A stretch of DNA of 10,217 nt from JAJCZB01 sp964350195 (GTDB taxonomy: Bacteria; Babelota; Babeliae; Babelales; Vermiphilaceae), in NCBI GenBank assembly GCA_964350195.1, contig CAYGJB010000030.1, forward strand, positions 1 to 10,217, in the 5' to 3' direction. A model generated the notes under the pieces. The model saw only the letters and a program-made list of their open reading frames with translations, ran no database searches and had not been told where the DNA came from. Positions within the stretch are counted from its first letter, which is position 1. Each line of letters begins with the position of its first letter. Made by a program: the position numbers and the translations under genes. This document shows, piece after piece, positions 1 to 7,415 of the stretch.

Positions 1-71
1 GAATAGTGATAATTTAGGATATCAAAATGTTGCACTTATTATTTGAATCTACGATGTAAAATTGCTTCATG

Positions 72-150
72 AAAGCCTCTTTTTTTTGAAATAGTTTTGG
101 ACAAAATCATTCAAAAATAGCGAGACTTTCTCCTTTTTTCTAGAGGCTTT
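72..150. repeat. Spaced inverted repeat AAAGCCTCT / AGAGGCTTT
   Basis: AAAGCCTCT at 72-80 is the exact reverse complement of AGAGGCTTT at 142-150, with 61 bases between the arms. The left arm is followed by a T run (80-87), and another T run (134-139) lies just inside the right arm. The spacer is long for a terminator, so this may be chance, the base of a larger folded RNA, or the decayed end of an upstream transcription unit. Confidence 0.3.
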
Positions 151-246
151 TCAAATTATTCGAATTTTGGGATAGGTTCTTTTTAAATAAATAATTTCAA
201 TCTGAATCGTCTTTATCCATGGCGTTTCTAGAGCATTGCTCCAATC

Positions 247-282
247 GTTGTATTATCAACTGCCGGCTCAATCTTAACGGCA
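247..282 (+). promoter_or_regulatory. Two adjacent small hairpins, possible lon leader structure
   Basis: GTTG (247-250) can pair with CAAC (257-260), and immediately after it TGCCG (261-265) can pair with CGGCA (278-282). CAAC at 281-284 could instead pair with GTTG at 247-250, so alternative folds are possible. The stems are short (4 and 5 base pairs). They may lie upstream of the transcription start, in which case they have no RNA meaning. No known riboswitch pattern was recognised. Confidence 0.2.
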
Positions 283-402
283 ACTCATTGACAAATCACC
301 CAATATAAGTACCCTTAATACGATGAGAGTATATCGCAAATATGAGTGACTCACGCTCACATAAAATTTCTATATGAAAACAAATCAAGAGGGATATGAG
401 CA

Positions 403-2835
403 ATGGCTGAAATGGTTCAAGACACTAAAAACAGTGAATCCACCGGCACAGAGCGCTTAATGACGCCTCTTCTGCCTTTAAAAAATGTCGTTATTCTACC
501 GAAAAGCATCATTCCTATTATTGTAGGCCGTGATCTTTCAATTAAGGCAGTTGAATACGCCTTGAAACATGATCGAACGTTATTCATTACCTCTCAAAAA
601 GATCAAACGGTCGAAAATCCTGCACGTAAAGACTTATATAGTCACGGCACGCGATCAACGATTTTGCAAGTCATGCGCATGCCTAATGGGGCTCTAAAGA
701 TCTTGGCTGAAGGGGTGTGTCGTGCAAAATTTGATACATTTACTGAATCAGATGGTTTTATCAATGTTTCATACACAGATCTGCATACAACCAGCCTTGA
801 AAAAGAGGTGGAGCTCGAAGCGGTATGGCGACAACTTGAAGAGCTTTATATCTCCTATGCTCAGCTCAATGAAAAGGCTCCAGCTGATCTTATTGATTCA
901 GTAAAAACCCCACAAGAAATCGATTACATTACCGATACTATTGCGGTACATGTTACGAGTTTGTCTCTCGAAGATCGACAAAAAATACTTGAAATGGCTG
1001 ATCTGCCAGAGCGTATGATCACCCTGTGCCGCATGCTCACAAAAGAGATCGAAATTTTGCAAACAGAGCAACGCATTCGTGGTCGTATCCAGACTCAGGT
1101 AGAAAAAAGCCAACGTGAATACTACCTAACTGAACAGATGAAGGCGATTCAAAAAGAGCTTGGCCGAGAAGATCAGGCTGTGGAACTGGATCAAATCCGT
1201 ACGCAAGCAGATGACCTCAATCTGCCTAAGGACGCACAAGAGAAGGTGGAAAAAGAGTTGCGACGACTCGAACAAATGCCACCACTATCTTCTGAAGCGG
1301 TAGTAAGTAGAAACTACGTTGATTGGGTAACAAGTTTGCCATGGAAAAAGGCTACCAAAGATAAAATTAGTCTTACACAAGCAGAACGTATCCTTCATAA
1401 GAATCATGCTGGTCTACATAAAGCAAAAGAGCGCATCGTCGAATTCTTAGCTGCTAAAAAATTTTCCAAGAAGTTGGAACGCTCTCCTATTTTATGCTTA
1501 GTTGGACCTCCTGGTGTGGGGAAGACCTCTCTCGCGCACTCTATCGCTCAAAGCGTTGGCCGAGAGTTTGTGCGTATTTCACTTGGCGGCATTCGTGATG
1601 AAGCTGAAATTCGTGGCCACCGACGCACTTATATTGGAGCACTTCCGGGAAAAATTATTCAGGCAATGAAAAAAGCTGGAGTAATCAACCCGGTAATTTT
1701 ACTTGATGAAATCGATAAAATGTCTCAAGACATTCATGGGGACCCAGCATCAGCACTGCTTGAAGTGCTTGATCCGGAACAAAACAAATCATTTGTGGAT
1801 CACTTTTTAGACACTGAATACGATCTTTCAAAGGTACTATTCATAGCAACAGCCAATGTGTCTGAAAACATTCCTTATGCTTTATATGATCGCCTTGAAG
1901 TAATTGGATTATCTGGCTATACCGACGAGGAAAAGCATAACATTGCAAAGCAATTTCTTATTCCTAATAATCTAGAGCAATATAGCCTCAGTAAGCGACA
2001 ATTCAACATTCCTGATGATGTTCTTTATGTGCTCATAACAGAGTACACCAAAGAAGCTGGAGTGAGGCAAATTGATCGTATGATTGCAAAGCTTATGAGA
2101 AAAGCAATTCAGCTCTTCTTAAAAAATGATAAAGTCAAAAAAATAACGCTTACGGCTGATCTTATGAAAGAATGGCTTGGTAATGTTGCTTTCAAAAAAA
2201 CCAGTTTAAACCAATCTTCAGAACGCATTGGCTTGGCAACGGGCCTTGCATGGACTGAAGTTGGTGGCGATGTACTTGAAATTGAAACAACGGTACTTTC
2301 AGGTAAAGGAAACGTAACCCTTACCGGCCAACTTGGCGATGTAATGCAAGAATCAGCGCAAGCAGGAATGAGCTATATTCGCTCTCGCGCCAAGCAGCTG
2401 GGCTTAAAAAACTCCTTTCATAGCACCAAAGACATTCATATTCATATCCCTGAAGGGGCTACTCCCAAAGATGGACCATCGGCTGGTATCACTATCGTAA
2501 CCGCTTTGGTTTCTTCTTTAACCGGTTTAAAGACAAAACCAAACTTGGTTATGACAGGTGAAGTTACTCTGCAAGGACGCGTACTTGCCATTGGCGGACT
2601 TAAGGAAAAGCTGCTTGCAGCAAAACAACACAAAATGAATACCGTGCTTATCCCCGAAGAAAATAAGGACGATCTTGACGAGATTGCCAAAGAAGTAAAG
2701 CTAGATGATTTAAAAATAATTTTGGTAAACAGTATGGATCAAGTTTTAGAGCAAGCTTTTGTAAATTCCCCCCTCAAAAAAAGTATGAAGAAAAAGGTGC
2801 ATACTCCAAAAAAAAGTTCTCGTCTTAAAAAGTAG
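403..2835 (+). CDS. lon: ATP-dependent protease Lon (endopeptidase La)
   Basis: Lon is a cytoplasmic AAA+ serine protease that unfolds and degrades damaged and some regulatory proteins as a ring-shaped hexamer. The 810 residues follow the bacterial LonA plan. The N-terminal substrate-binding domain (about 21-215) begins TPLLPLKNVVILP, and a helical region (about 215-310) follows. The AAA+ module has Walker A GPPGVGKT (368-375), pore-loop TYIG (409-412), Walker B VILLDEID (431-438), sensor-1 Asn485 in ATAN, arginine finger Arg497 in YDRLEVI and sensor-2 Arg555 in EAGVRQ. The protease domain has catalytic Ser693 in PKDGPSAG and Lys736 in GGLKEK; their 43-residue spacing matches the E. coli pair Ser679/Lys722. 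It is slightly longer than E. coli Lon (784 aa), partly because of a Lys-rich tail (792-810). AAGAGGG at 387-393, nine bases before the ATG, supports this start. The gene stands alone and ends at its own terminator. No heat-shock operator is evident. Confidence 0.98.
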   Translation: MAEMVQDTKNSESTGTERLMTPLLPLKNVVILPKSIIPIIVGRDLSIKAVEYALKHDRTLFITSQKDQTVENPARKDLYSHGTRSTILQVMRMPNGALKILAEGVCRAKFDTFTESDGFINVSYTDLHTTSLEKEVELEAVWRQLEELYISYAQLNEKAPADLIDSVKTPQEIDYITDTIAVHVTSLSLEDRQKILEMADLPERMITLCRMLTKEIEILQTEQRIRGRIQTQVEKSQREYYLTEQMKAIQKELGREDQAVELDQIRTQADDLNLPKDAQEKVEKELRRLEQMPPLSSEAVVSRNYVDWVTSLPWKKATKDKISLTQAERILHKNHAGLHKAKERIVEFLAAKKFSKKLERSPILCLVGPPGVGKTSLAHSIAQSVGREFVRISLGGIRDEAEIRGHRRTYIGALPGKIIQAMKKAGVINPVILLDEIDKMSQDIHGDPASALLEVLDPEQNKSFVDHFLDTEYDLSKVLFIATANVSENIPYALYDRLEVIGLSGYTDEEKHNIAKQFLIPNNLEQYSLSKRQFNIPDDVLYVLITEYTKEAGVRQIDRMIAKLMRKAIQLFLKNDKVKKITLTADLMKEWLGNVAFKKTSLNQSSERIGLATGLAWTEVGGDVLEIETTVLSGKGNVTLTGQLGDVMQESAQAGMSYIRSRAKQLGLKNSFHSTKDIHIHIPEGATPKDGPSAGITIVTALVSSLTGLKTKPNLVMTGEVTLQGRVLAIGGLKEKLLAAKQHKMNTVLIPEENKDDLDEIAKEVKLDDLKIILVNSMDQVLEQAFVNSPLKKSMKKKVHTPKKSSRLKK

Positions 2836-2873
2836 CCATTGCTTCGCCTCATTTAAAACCATTGTGAAGAGAT

Positions 2874-2907
2874 TCGCCCCTAGGATAAACTTAGGGGCGA
2901 TATTATT
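2874..2907 (+). terminator. Rho-independent terminator of lon
   Basis: TCGCCCCTA (2874-2882) and TAGGGGCGA (2892-2900) form a perfect nine-base-pair GC-rich stem with a nine-base loop, followed by the T-rich tail TATTATTTTA. It lies 38 bases after the lon stop codon and separates lon from the small lipoprotein gene. Confidence 0.85.
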
Positions 2908-2934
2908 TTAACGGTTCTTTAAAAAGGAGAAAGC

Positions 2935-3186
2935 ATGAAATATGGAATATTCACCCTTCTAGCACTATTCGCATTACCTGGCTGTAGCTGTATGCGCAAA
3001 GAAGATAAGCAAGATAGAATGCAACAAACGGAAAAACGAATGAAAAAGCCGGTAACAAATACTCCCATGAGCATGTCTGACTTTCAAGAGTCTGAGCCTA
3101 TGATGCCAGATCAAATGTCTACAGATCAAGAAATGGTTCCTGAAATGATGGATATGGATATGGCACAAGAAGACATACAGTTTTAA
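2935..3186 (+). CDS. Small methionine-rich putative lipoprotein
   Basis: I do not recognise a family for this 83-residue protein. It starts with a short Lys plus hydrophobic stretch (residues 2-14) and a lipobox-like LPGC with Cys17 as the probable lipidated residue; Pro at -2 is not the commonest residue. If processed, the mature protein is 67 residues with 13 methionines, concentrated in MSMS, PMMPDQM and EMMDMDM between residues 45 and 76, in a strongly acidic, presumably disordered tail. The mature N-terminus would read CSCM, with a second Cys two residues on. Clustered Met with acidic residues is a known feature of copper- or silver-binding segments, but metal binding is only inferred here. 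AAGGAGA (2924-2930), a few bases before the ATG, is a strong ribosome binding site. Terminators on both sides suggest a one-gene transcript. A plain signal-peptide protein is the alternative. Confidence 0.7.
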   Translation: MKYGIFTLLALFALPGCSCMRKEDKQDRMQQTEKRMKKPVTNTPMSMSDFQESEPMMPDQMSTDQEMVPEMMDMDMAQEDIQF

Positions 3187-3196
3187 CCCGTTTTGC

Positions 3197-3227
3197 TTAT
3201 AAAGGCCTCACTTAGGGGCCTTTATAA
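3197..3227. terminator. Strong hairpin terminator after the lipoprotein gene
   Basis: TTATAAAGGCC (3197-3207) pairs perfectly with GGCCTTTATAA (3217-3227). A G-U and a C-G pair extend the stem inward, leaving a loop of about five bases. The tail is AT-rich but not a clean T run. It begins 11 bases after the lipoprotein stop. ATAAAGGCC/GGCCTTTAT recur exactly in the hairpin after gene C (9712-9743), so near-identical hairpins bracket the A-B-C unit. Confidence 0.8.
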
Positions 3228-3272
3228 TATCAAATACTTCAAACTTCTCTCTCTAAATTATTACTATGTGAA

Positions 3273-3278
3273 TATAAT
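3273..3278 (+). promoter_or_regulatory. Probable -10 box for the A-B-C operon
   Basis: A perfect TATAAT lies 26 bases before the ATG of gene A, preceded by TGTGAA, and would start transcription near 3285 with a short leader carrying the ribosome binding site. At 16-18 bases upstream there is only a CT-rich stretch (around 3245-3255) and no TTGACA-like box. The call rests on the -10 match and its position just after a terminator. Confidence 0.45.
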
Positions 3279-3304
3279 AAGTAATTTTATACTAGGAGAG
3301 AGAT

Positions 3305-5665
3305 ATGAAATCCTTAAGAAGCTTTTCAAAAAAAATATTAACATTCTGTTCTTTTATGCTCTTGCTACAATCTACTGCAGTATCCCAAGCTACCCCCTGG
3401 GATACTTTTAAGCAAAAAGCTAAATCTGCTACTAGCAACCTCACCAAAAAAGTTGGCAACGCTTTTGAATCGGTAACCAACAAAGTTTTATCTTTTGATA
3501 AGGCAAAGCTTTTTAACACAGTTCAAAATAAAATGGCGTCCGCCGGAGATCGTGTGCGTAAAATAGCCAACTGTATGATGGCAACAGGCAAGGAATGTAA
3601 TGTTGCTGACAGAGTGATTCTCGTAGCTACAGCAAGCTTTATTTTTGTTTCTCTCATGGTGCTAGCAGGTTCATCTATTGGTGTAGCTGCTCGCGCTAAA
3701 ATTGTTGAAGAGGCTAAAAAGGATCAAGATCAGCAAGTAAAGGGCTGGGGACCAAAACAAATGGCTCAACGCCTTAGCAACATGTTTAGCGATGGCAGAA
3801 ATAAGTTTGCTTCGCTCAAAGATGGAATCATCAAAGGACAACTAACAACTAGCCAACGCAACTTTATGATCGGCCTAGGCGCAAGCATTCTTGGTGCAAC
3901 GCTCGTTCTTGCTGCTGTACTTACAGGCCTTGCTGTGTATTCAAAAAATCAAGAAACCAAAGAAGCTGCTCGCATTGCAGCTGAACAACGTGCTGAAGAT
4001 GAACGTATCCGTTTAGGAGAATTAGAGATTGCAAAGCGCCAGGCTGATATAGAACAAACAGAGGAAGACATACTCAACATTGGCGTCGCCGATGACCCTA
4101 GCCAAGTCCGTCTCAAAGGAGCTGGCAAGGAACTCATTTTTGATACCAATCTTGGTGATGATGTACCACAAAATAAATTTACCGCATTTTTTGATAGCAA
4201 ATTCAAACTCGCAAAAGACAATGCAAAACAGTTAAAGAATGCTATTGCTGAAACAATAAGCAAAGGTAAAAACAAACTATTTAAATCAGCAGAACAAGCA
4301 GGAAATTTTTTCTTAGAAAAAATAGGGTTAGCTGATCTTAAATCAGATCTTTCTGATTTTTCTATAAAAGATATGGTACAAAAACTCCTTGGCATCGATC
4401 TTGGTAATTTTTTTACTGGCATGCGCCAAGTCGTATCTCAGGTAGATGACCTAAAAACACAATTAAATCTTGCTCTCTCAAAAACGAAAGACATCAATAC
4501 GCTTGAAAAACAGTTTGATGACCTCAAAAATTATCTTCAAGGAGTGATAAAAGGACCCATAGAATATCTTAAAACGGCAAAAGATAAACACCAAATTTTG
4601 TTCGCTGTAGCTCTTCCAAAACTTTTCAAACCTGCTTCATTAGCCATTCCATTTAATCAATACATTAAATTAAACTCTTCACAAAAAGAAAATTTTATCT
4701 TAGAGAAGATGCCTGAAGAAGAATATAAAAAGCTTCAAAAAAAAGAACAAGAGAAATACAATCAACTTTACAAGAAACAAGAAGAATCATGGAAAATAAC
4801 TAAAAAAATCAGAAGTAATCTAAGAGAAATTCTAAACATATATCCTAATATCGTTGATATAGTAAATAACAAGCTTAATCTTCCACTCATAGGGCAAGTA
4901 GTTGAAAAAATAATTAATGCCACCATCGGAGGTGCATTAAGCGTAGCTATTTTAACCAACAAAGTAGGCGGAAAACTCGGTAAGATAATATCTGCAAATG
5001 AAATGGAGCCATTACTTCGTGAAATGAAAGATCACACAGCCTCTCTCGCAGAAAATATTAAAAATGCACTTTCAAATCGTATATTTCTTGTTGAAAAGCC
5101 AACAACAAAAGACACCCTTAAAGCTCTTATTAAAAATCTTTTTAGTAATGGTATTAGCACAGCCAAAGTATTTTTCTCTCAGGTGAAGCCTATTCTTGAT
5201 CGTATAGAAAAGGTTAAGCCACAAATTGATATCATTAAAAAACGCCTTGATAAGTATGTTGAACTCATAAGCGATTCTCTAGAAACTATCAAAGCCGCAG
5301 CTCGAGACGTGAAGCAAAATCCTCTTAAAGCTATCCCCCGTTTTCCTAGCCTACTGAAGAATAAAGTAGCAATGATGGCTGGTATAACAAAAGGAATACT
5401 TACATCAACCATTAAGGATGCAATACGTTTTCTTCAAGATCTAGATATCAACGTTATGATCCCACACGCTATAAATGCATTTGATGAATTCAATAAACTT
5501 CTGAGTGTGAAAGTTAACGGTGTAAAAACGTCTATTATCAATTCATTATTCACTGATGAAATTAAAAAAATCATCATAAACAATTACGTAAATATCAACG
5601 AAGTTGTGAAAAAGATGAATGAAATAATAAATAAAACACCTGAAATTGCGGCCCCCGCAGCGTAA
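3305..5665 (+). CDS. Gene A: exported, membrane-anchored helical protein of unknown family
   Basis: I do not recognise a characterised family. Of the 786 residues, 1-29 form a signal peptide with a hydrophobic core (ILTFCSFMLLLQS) and probable cleavage after VSQA. Residues 48-219 contain a two-transmembrane module: TM1 104-129, a net-positive loop 130-186 and TM2 187-213. The loop charge places it in the cytoplasm and the rest outside. Cys90 and Cys98 sit just before TM1. After TM2 come an Arg/Glu-rich, probably coiled-coil segment (219-257), amphipathic helices (about 290-345), a Lys/Glu-rich stretch (450-500) not obvious in the paralogs, and a C-terminal domain with NIYPNIVDIVNNKLNLPLIG (511-530). 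AGGAG at 3294-3298 supports the start. It is the first gene of the A-B-C run. The module is about 91% identical to that of gene C. The role is unknown; a structural or surface-associated scaffold is a guess. Confidence 0.9.
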   Translation: MKSLRSFSKKILTFCSFMLLLQSTAVSQATPWDTFKQKAKSATSNLTKKVGNAFESVTNKVLSFDKAKLFNTVQNKMASAGDRVRKIANCMMATGKECNVADRVILVATASFIFVSLMVLAGSSIGVAARAKIVEEAKKDQDQQVKGWGPKQMAQRLSNMFSDGRNKFASLKDGIIKGQLTTSQRNFMIGLGASILGATLVLAAVLTGLAVYSKNQETKEAARIAAEQRAEDERIRLGELEIAKRQADIEQTEEDILNIGVADDPSQVRLKGAGKELIFDTNLGDDVPQNKFTAFFDSKFKLAKDNAKQLKNAIAETISKGKNKLFKSAEQAGNFFLEKIGLADLKSDLSDFSIKDMVQKLLGIDLGNFFTGMRQVVSQVDDLKTQLNLALSKTKDINTLEKQFDDLKNYLQGVIKGPIEYLKTAKDKHQILFAVALPKLFKPASLAIPFNQYIKLNSSQKENFILEKMPEEEYKKLQKKEQEKYNQLYKKQEESWKITKKIRSNLREILNIYPNIVDIVNNKLNLPLIGQVVEKIINATIGGALSVAILTNKVGGKLGKIISANEMEPLLREMKDHTASLAENIKNALSNRIFLVEKPTTKDTLKALIKNLFSNGISTAKVFFSQVKPILDRIEKVKPQIDIIKKRLDKYVELISDSLETIKAAARDVKQNPLKAIPRFPSLLKNKVAMMAGITKGILTSTIKDAIRFLQDLDINVMIPHAINAFDEFNKLLSVKVNGVKTSIINSLFTDEIKKIIINNYVNINEVVKKMNEIINKTPEIAAPAA
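3488..3961 (+). repeat. Duplicated two-transmembrane module, copy 1 (in gene A)
   Basis: This 474-base segment encodes residues 62-219 of gene A and matches 7623-8093 in gene C. By eye the proteins differ at 13 positions plus one missing residue (MM versus I after Asn-Cys). DNA runs of 50 (3611-3660) and 52 bases (3730-3781) are identical. Differences, many of them synonymous, are denser toward the 3' part (after about 3800). Weaker homology continues upstream to about 3420. It stops just after TM2, where the two genes become unalignable at the DNA level. Confidence 0.95.
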
Positions 5666-5687
5666 TAAATAGAAAACAGGAGAGAGT

Positions 5688-7400
5688 ATGAAAAGCGTGA
5701 CACTATACTCAAGGCTTATTCTAATGATCTGCTCATTCATGCTTTTACTGCAAAGCATAGCGATCTCTCCTGCCACATTACTTGAAAAACCAGAGTCTCG
5801 ATGGCAAACAGTTAGCAACAATATCAAAGATACTTTTGACGCAATAGTAAAAAAAGTATTGTCACTATATAAAGCACATTACCAAAAATCTGAATCCAAA
5901 TCGAAACAACCAGGGACATCCAATGATACTTCTCCAGAGAATATACAGCTAGCTGCAGAAGAACTTGCTCAGAAAATAACCGTTGAACCAATTGAGCCAG
6001 GCAAAGGAGCTTTCGGCAAACTTTTTGACAAAGTAATCAAAGTTGAGGTATCGGGAAATAATATTTTTCAACGTACCTATGCACAGGTAAAAAAGAATCT
6101 CGAAGAAAAAAGCGCTCTTGCTTTGAAAGCTTTAAGCGCTGTTGGTGAGGAAAAGAAAAAACTCATCGAAAAGGCAAAAAATCAATATCAAGAAGCATTA
6201 GAAGCTGCCAACAATCTTCTTTCTAAAGTCGAAAGCGGAACCGGAGAGTTCATAAACATGGCGCTCAAATCTCTTTTTGATATCAATTATAAAGATTTTC
6301 AAAAGGCCGTCAGCCAATTTCGCCAAAGCTTGACTCATTTATGGCCCCATATCGAGATATTGCAACTACAACAAACATGGCAACCAATATATGCGGTCAC
6401 CAACAATTGGTATGCGGTTCAAAAAAAGGGCTATTCTCTCTATAACAATCTTGGAGAACTCCTATCTCAGCTGAGACAAAGAACTAAAGAAAGAGATGGC
6501 TATTGGGGCTTTCTTGGCTACAGAACTGAAAACACTCCTAAGGTGACCAAGCAACTCAACATAAAATATCCGCTAACGGGGAAACTCAATGCGCTCCTTG
6601 CTATCTATCCAAAGCTCATAACATCTATAAACACGCTAGATCTAAAAACGATTGGTCAAACTACTCAGAACACCTTAAATCAATCCGCTGAAATAATGAG
6701 CAGCGTATCCCGCATATATGGCGCGAGCCTACTGGCAAAAGTGCTTTTAACCGAAGATATGATAATGCCACTCAAGCCCATAAGCAATTACATGAAAAAG
6801 GTTGGCGAAGAAATTGATAAATTTACTTCAGGGAAACCTTTTAAAAATCTTGCAAAGGTACTCCCCGCAACTATTGCTGAAGCTCCATTAAAGAACTGGT
6901 TTACCTCTTTAGCATGGCACCCCGTTAACACTGTTAACCAAGTAAAAATGATCACAAATGAGCTTTTTCCTTGCATGATAAAAGCAAATGGACAACTCAT
7001 GGATGCTATACAGAAAACAACCAATCTCTCAAATACGTTCTCAGAGCACGCAACGAATATGCCGCTTTTTATCAAACAAAACATTATTGAAGAACTAAAA
7101 CAAAAGCCTTTTCAGAACTATTTGAACGTCGCTAAAAGAGCTGTGATGAAAGAAGCAAAAATTAGTAAAGATCTCCTAAACGATACCCTGCTCTATGCTG
7201 CGGGCATCGTGAACTACTTCACCAAACTTATGACACCGCTCCTTGAAACGATTGAGAAGGGAAACGAAATACTTAGTAAAGCCCTGTTAGATTCTGATGA
7301 CATAGCATTAATGATGAGTAGTAATGAAACGCTAAAACTCATGATGCAAGAGCTTGCTCGTATGAGAAATGCAATTAAAAAAAATCAACTAACTAAATAA
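5688..7400 (+). CDS. Gene B: exported helical paralog lacking the transmembrane module
   Basis: This is an unrecognised 570-residue protein, paralogous to genes A and C. Its signal peptide (1-29, core ILMICSFMLLLQS, probable cleavage after ISPA) lines up residue by residue with that of A. The segment NNIKDTFDAIVKKVLSLYKA (44-63) corresponds to the region of A and C just before the duplicated module. B then passes directly to a polar Ser/Lys/Pro linker (65-86) and the helical region, with no second hydrophobic segment. Residues 125-195 are a long amphipathic Ala/Glu/Lys helix region. The C-terminal domain carries AIYPKLITSINTLDLKTIG (305-323), and VLPATIAEAPLKNWFTSLAW (391-410) resembles C at 574-592. 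After signal cleavage B would be soluble or peripherally bound outside the inner membrane. AGGAGAGAG (5677-5685), the same motif as before A, supports the start. It lies 22 bases after the TAATAA double stop of A, which implies co-transcription. Confidence 0.9.
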   Translation: MKSVTLYSRLILMICSFMLLLQSIAISPATLLEKPESRWQTVSNNIKDTFDAIVKKVLSLYKAHYQKSESKSKQPGTSNDTSPENIQLAAEELAQKITVEPIEPGKGAFGKLFDKVIKVEVSGNNIFQRTYAQVKKNLEEKSALALKALSAVGEEKKKLIEKAKNQYQEALEAANNLLSKVESGTGEFINMALKSLFDINYKDFQKAVSQFRQSLTHLWPHIEILQLQQTWQPIYAVTNNWYAVQKKGYSLYNNLGELLSQLRQRTKERDGYWGFLGYRTENTPKVTKQLNIKYPLTGKLNALLAIYPKLITSINTLDLKTIGQTTQNTLNQSAEIMSSVSRIYGASLLAKVLLTEDMIMPLKPISNYMKKVGEEIDKFTSGKPFKNLAKVLPATIAEAPLKNWFTSLAWHPVNTVNQVKMITNELFPCMIKANGQLMDAIQKTTNLSNTFSEHATNMPLFIKQNIIEELKQKPFQNYLNVAKRAVMKEAKISKDLLNDTLLYAAGIVNYFTKLMTPLLETIEKGNEILSKALLDSDDIALMMSSNETLKLMMQELARMRNAIKKNQLTK

Positions 7401-7415
7401 AAATAAGGAAAAAGC

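Larger units (their letters stand above)
1..402. other. Gene-free region upstream of lon
   Basis: No credible gene or tRNA lies here on either strand. Open frames are only a few codons long. The stretch is AT-rich with several T runs. It holds a spaced inverted repeat (72-80 with 142-150), two small adjacent hairpins (247-260 and 261-282) and a near-palindrome GAGTGACTCACGCTC at 344-358, about 45 bases before the lon start. A TTGACA hexamer at 288-293 resembles a -35 box, but the best following -10 candidate, TTAATA at 315-320, sits 21 bases away, which is too far for a confident promoter. A lon promoter is probably somewhere in the last 200 bases, but I cannot place it firmly. No CIRCE element (TTAGCACTC-N9-GAGTGCTAA) is present. 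Confidence 0.6.

Noticed and set aside
344..358. GAGTGACTCACGCTC as a heat-shock (CIRCE/HrcA) operator
   Set aside because: It lacks the TTAGCACTC-N9-GAGTGCTAA pattern and has one mismatch in short arms, so it is left as an unexplained near-palindrome.
1..402. tRNA, riboswitch or CRISPR repeats upstream of lon
   Set aside because: No cloverleaf arms or GGTTC-type T-loop, no regularly spaced repeats and no recognised riboswitch core were found.
3347..3349. Cys15 in the signal peptide of gene A (also in B and C) as a lipobox Cys
   Set aside because: It sits in the middle of the hydrophobic core with only a few hydrophobic residues before it and lacks a Leu-Ala-Gly-type context; ordinary cleavage near residue 29 fits better.
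3193..3411. 72-codon + strand open frame (MLIKASLRGLYN...) spanning the terminator and the start of gene A
   Set aside because: It begins inside the terminator region, has no ribosome binding site, and overlaps gene A's signal peptide in another frame.
3949..4422. 157-codon open frame on the minus strand within gene A
   Set aside because: It lies wholly opposite a well-supported gene, is Ser-rich as antisense of Lys/Glu/Ala-rich coding usually is, and has no start signals. The other minus-strand frames inside lon and A-C are shadows for the same reason.
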